Shown in pieces: positions 63,289 through 64,000 of a DNA stretch of 64,000 nucleotides. A program made the translations under genes and the position numbers. The notes beneath the pieces are model-generated. The model was given only the letters and a program-made list of their open reading frames with translations, had not been told where the DNA came from and did no database searches. Numbering within the stretch: position 1 is the stretch's first letter; every line of letters starts with the position of its first letter. The stretch comes from Skermanella sp. TT6 (GTDB lineage: Bacteria; Pseudomonadota; Alphaproteobacteria; Azospirillales; Azospirillaceae), in NCBI RefSeq assembly GCF_016653635.2, contig NZ_CP067420.1, positions 5,730,001 through 5,794,000 of the forward strand. The letters run 5' to 3'.

Positions 63289-64000
63289 TCAGAAGTCCAG
63301 GCGGGTGCCGACCACGAAGACGTAGCCTTCGTTGTTGAAGGTCGGGCCGGCGGCGGCCGTCCGGACATCCTCGTCGACGAACATCAGGTCGGACTGGACG
63401 ACGAAGCCCGGCGCGAGGGTATAGGCGACGCCGACGCCGTACGACTTGTAATCGCTGGCATAGGTCGCGGCGTCTCCCTTGTATCCCTCGGCATCCATGT
63501 AGCTGGCGCCCACGGCGATCGGGCCTGCGGTGTAGCTCAGGCCGACATGCCATACGGACTGGTCGTTGTCGACGGCGCCGGTGGGAACGTTGAAGTCGTC
63601 GGCTTGCACGTAGCCGCCGCCCAGGACGAAGCCGGCATAGCCGACCTGGCCGCCGATGTTCCACGCGGTGAAGTCTTCCAGGGTCCCGATGAGGGGATTG
63701 CCCTGGCCCGAGGCGGTCGAGATGGTGGCTCCGGCCGCGACGGAGAAGCCCGCGAACTCGCCGGTATAGTTGATGCCGCCCTCGATCCAGTCCTTGTAGC
63801 TCAGGTTCACGTCTTCAAGGGCGACGACGTTCTGGCCCTGGCTGTCGCTCTCCGGCGCGTAGCTGACGCCGGCCTGGAAGCCCGCGAAGCGCGGGGTCAG
63901 GTACATGACCTTGGTCGCGTCGCCGGAGTTCGGGATATGGATGCCGAAGGCGATCTGCGAACCCAGGGAGAGGCCGGTGGCCGACTCGGCGCCCAGGAAG
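63289..64000 (-). CDS. Gram-negative porin, N-terminus outside the window
   Basis: At least 237 residues of an outer-membrane beta-barrel. Strands alternate with short turns; IPNSGDATKVMYLTPRFAGFQAGVSYAPE is a typical porin loop and the chain ends in VVGTRLDF with C-terminal Phe, the barrel-assembly signal. The frame is open to the right edge. It is a general diffusion porin of the alphaproteobacterial type. Confidence 0.9.
   Translation of the reverse strand, partial: FLGAESATGLSLGSQIAFGIHIPNSGDATKVMYLTPRFAGFQAGVSYAPESDSQGQNVVALEDVNLSYKDWIEGGINYTGEFAGFSVAAGATISTASGQGNPLIGTLEDFTAWNIGGQVGYAGFVLGGGYVQADDFNVPTGAVDNDQSVWHVGLSYTAGPIAVGASYMDAEGYKGDAATYASDYKSYGVGVAYTLAPGFVVQSDLMFVDEDVRTAAAGPTFNNEGYVFVVGTRLDF

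Overview
The window comes from the chromosome of a GC-rich Gram-negative alphaproteobacterium. The order hslVU / hisB-hisH-hisA-hisF-hisE-HIT, the hrcA-grpE pair, the porin, the TctC-type binding protein and the intergenic palindromes point to the Rhodospirillales/Azospirillaceae (Azospirillum or Skermanella type). That placement is an inference from gene content; there is no rRNA or tRNA gene here to confirm it.

Bases 1 to about 26,380 form an accessory, metal-resistance region. From the left: the end of a CueR-type copper regulator; an RTX repeat protein; a PCuAC-like protein; a copper block with a small His-rich exported protein, cupredoxin CopI, multicopper oxidase CopA, outer-membrane CopB and a membrane nucleotide cyclase; and a cytochrome c'-like protein that lacks the axial heme histidine. 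Next is a Spy/CnrR-like gene broken by an IS630 element that itself carries two further insertion sequences (IS256 type and an element I cannot assign). Then comes a nickel/cobalt block (NreB-like efflux pump, RcnR/NreA-like regulator, His-rich exported protein, HupE/UreJ protein, membrane-anchored partner), a FemAB-like transferase, an M28 peptidase and several unknown small genes. At 22.6-25.3 kb lies a cassette with a Lon-like AAA+ ATPase and three translationally coupled small proteins, two of them tandem paralogues. This is my best candidate for an undescribed system. The region ends in a 5'-truncated metallophosphoesterase.

From about 26.7 kb the sequence is mostly core genome: the HslUV protease, a trypsin-like lipoprotein, the histidine operon with an inserted acetyltransferase gene, an inositol-phosphatase-like enzyme, a small operon with a MarR regulator and a DUF1127 protein, a TctC binding protein and an RND efflux pair.

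Bases 43.5-46.1 kb are a small unstable patch. It holds a cyclic-nucleotide-binding gene whose first 80 bp are duplicated, an ISAs1 remnant, an MntA/HepT module and a BrnT/BrnA module. Beyond it are ComM, creatininase-like, GshB, a SirB1-like protein, YraN, RsmI, an LpoA-like lipoprotein, HemW, RdgB, RNase PH, HrcA, GrpE, a nucleotidyltransferase pair, an SDR, an acyl-CoA synthetase and a porin cut by the right edge. YraN, RsmI and the LpoA-like gene form the usual cell-envelope cluster. RNase PH and hrcA-grpE are divergent, as in many alphaproteobacteria.
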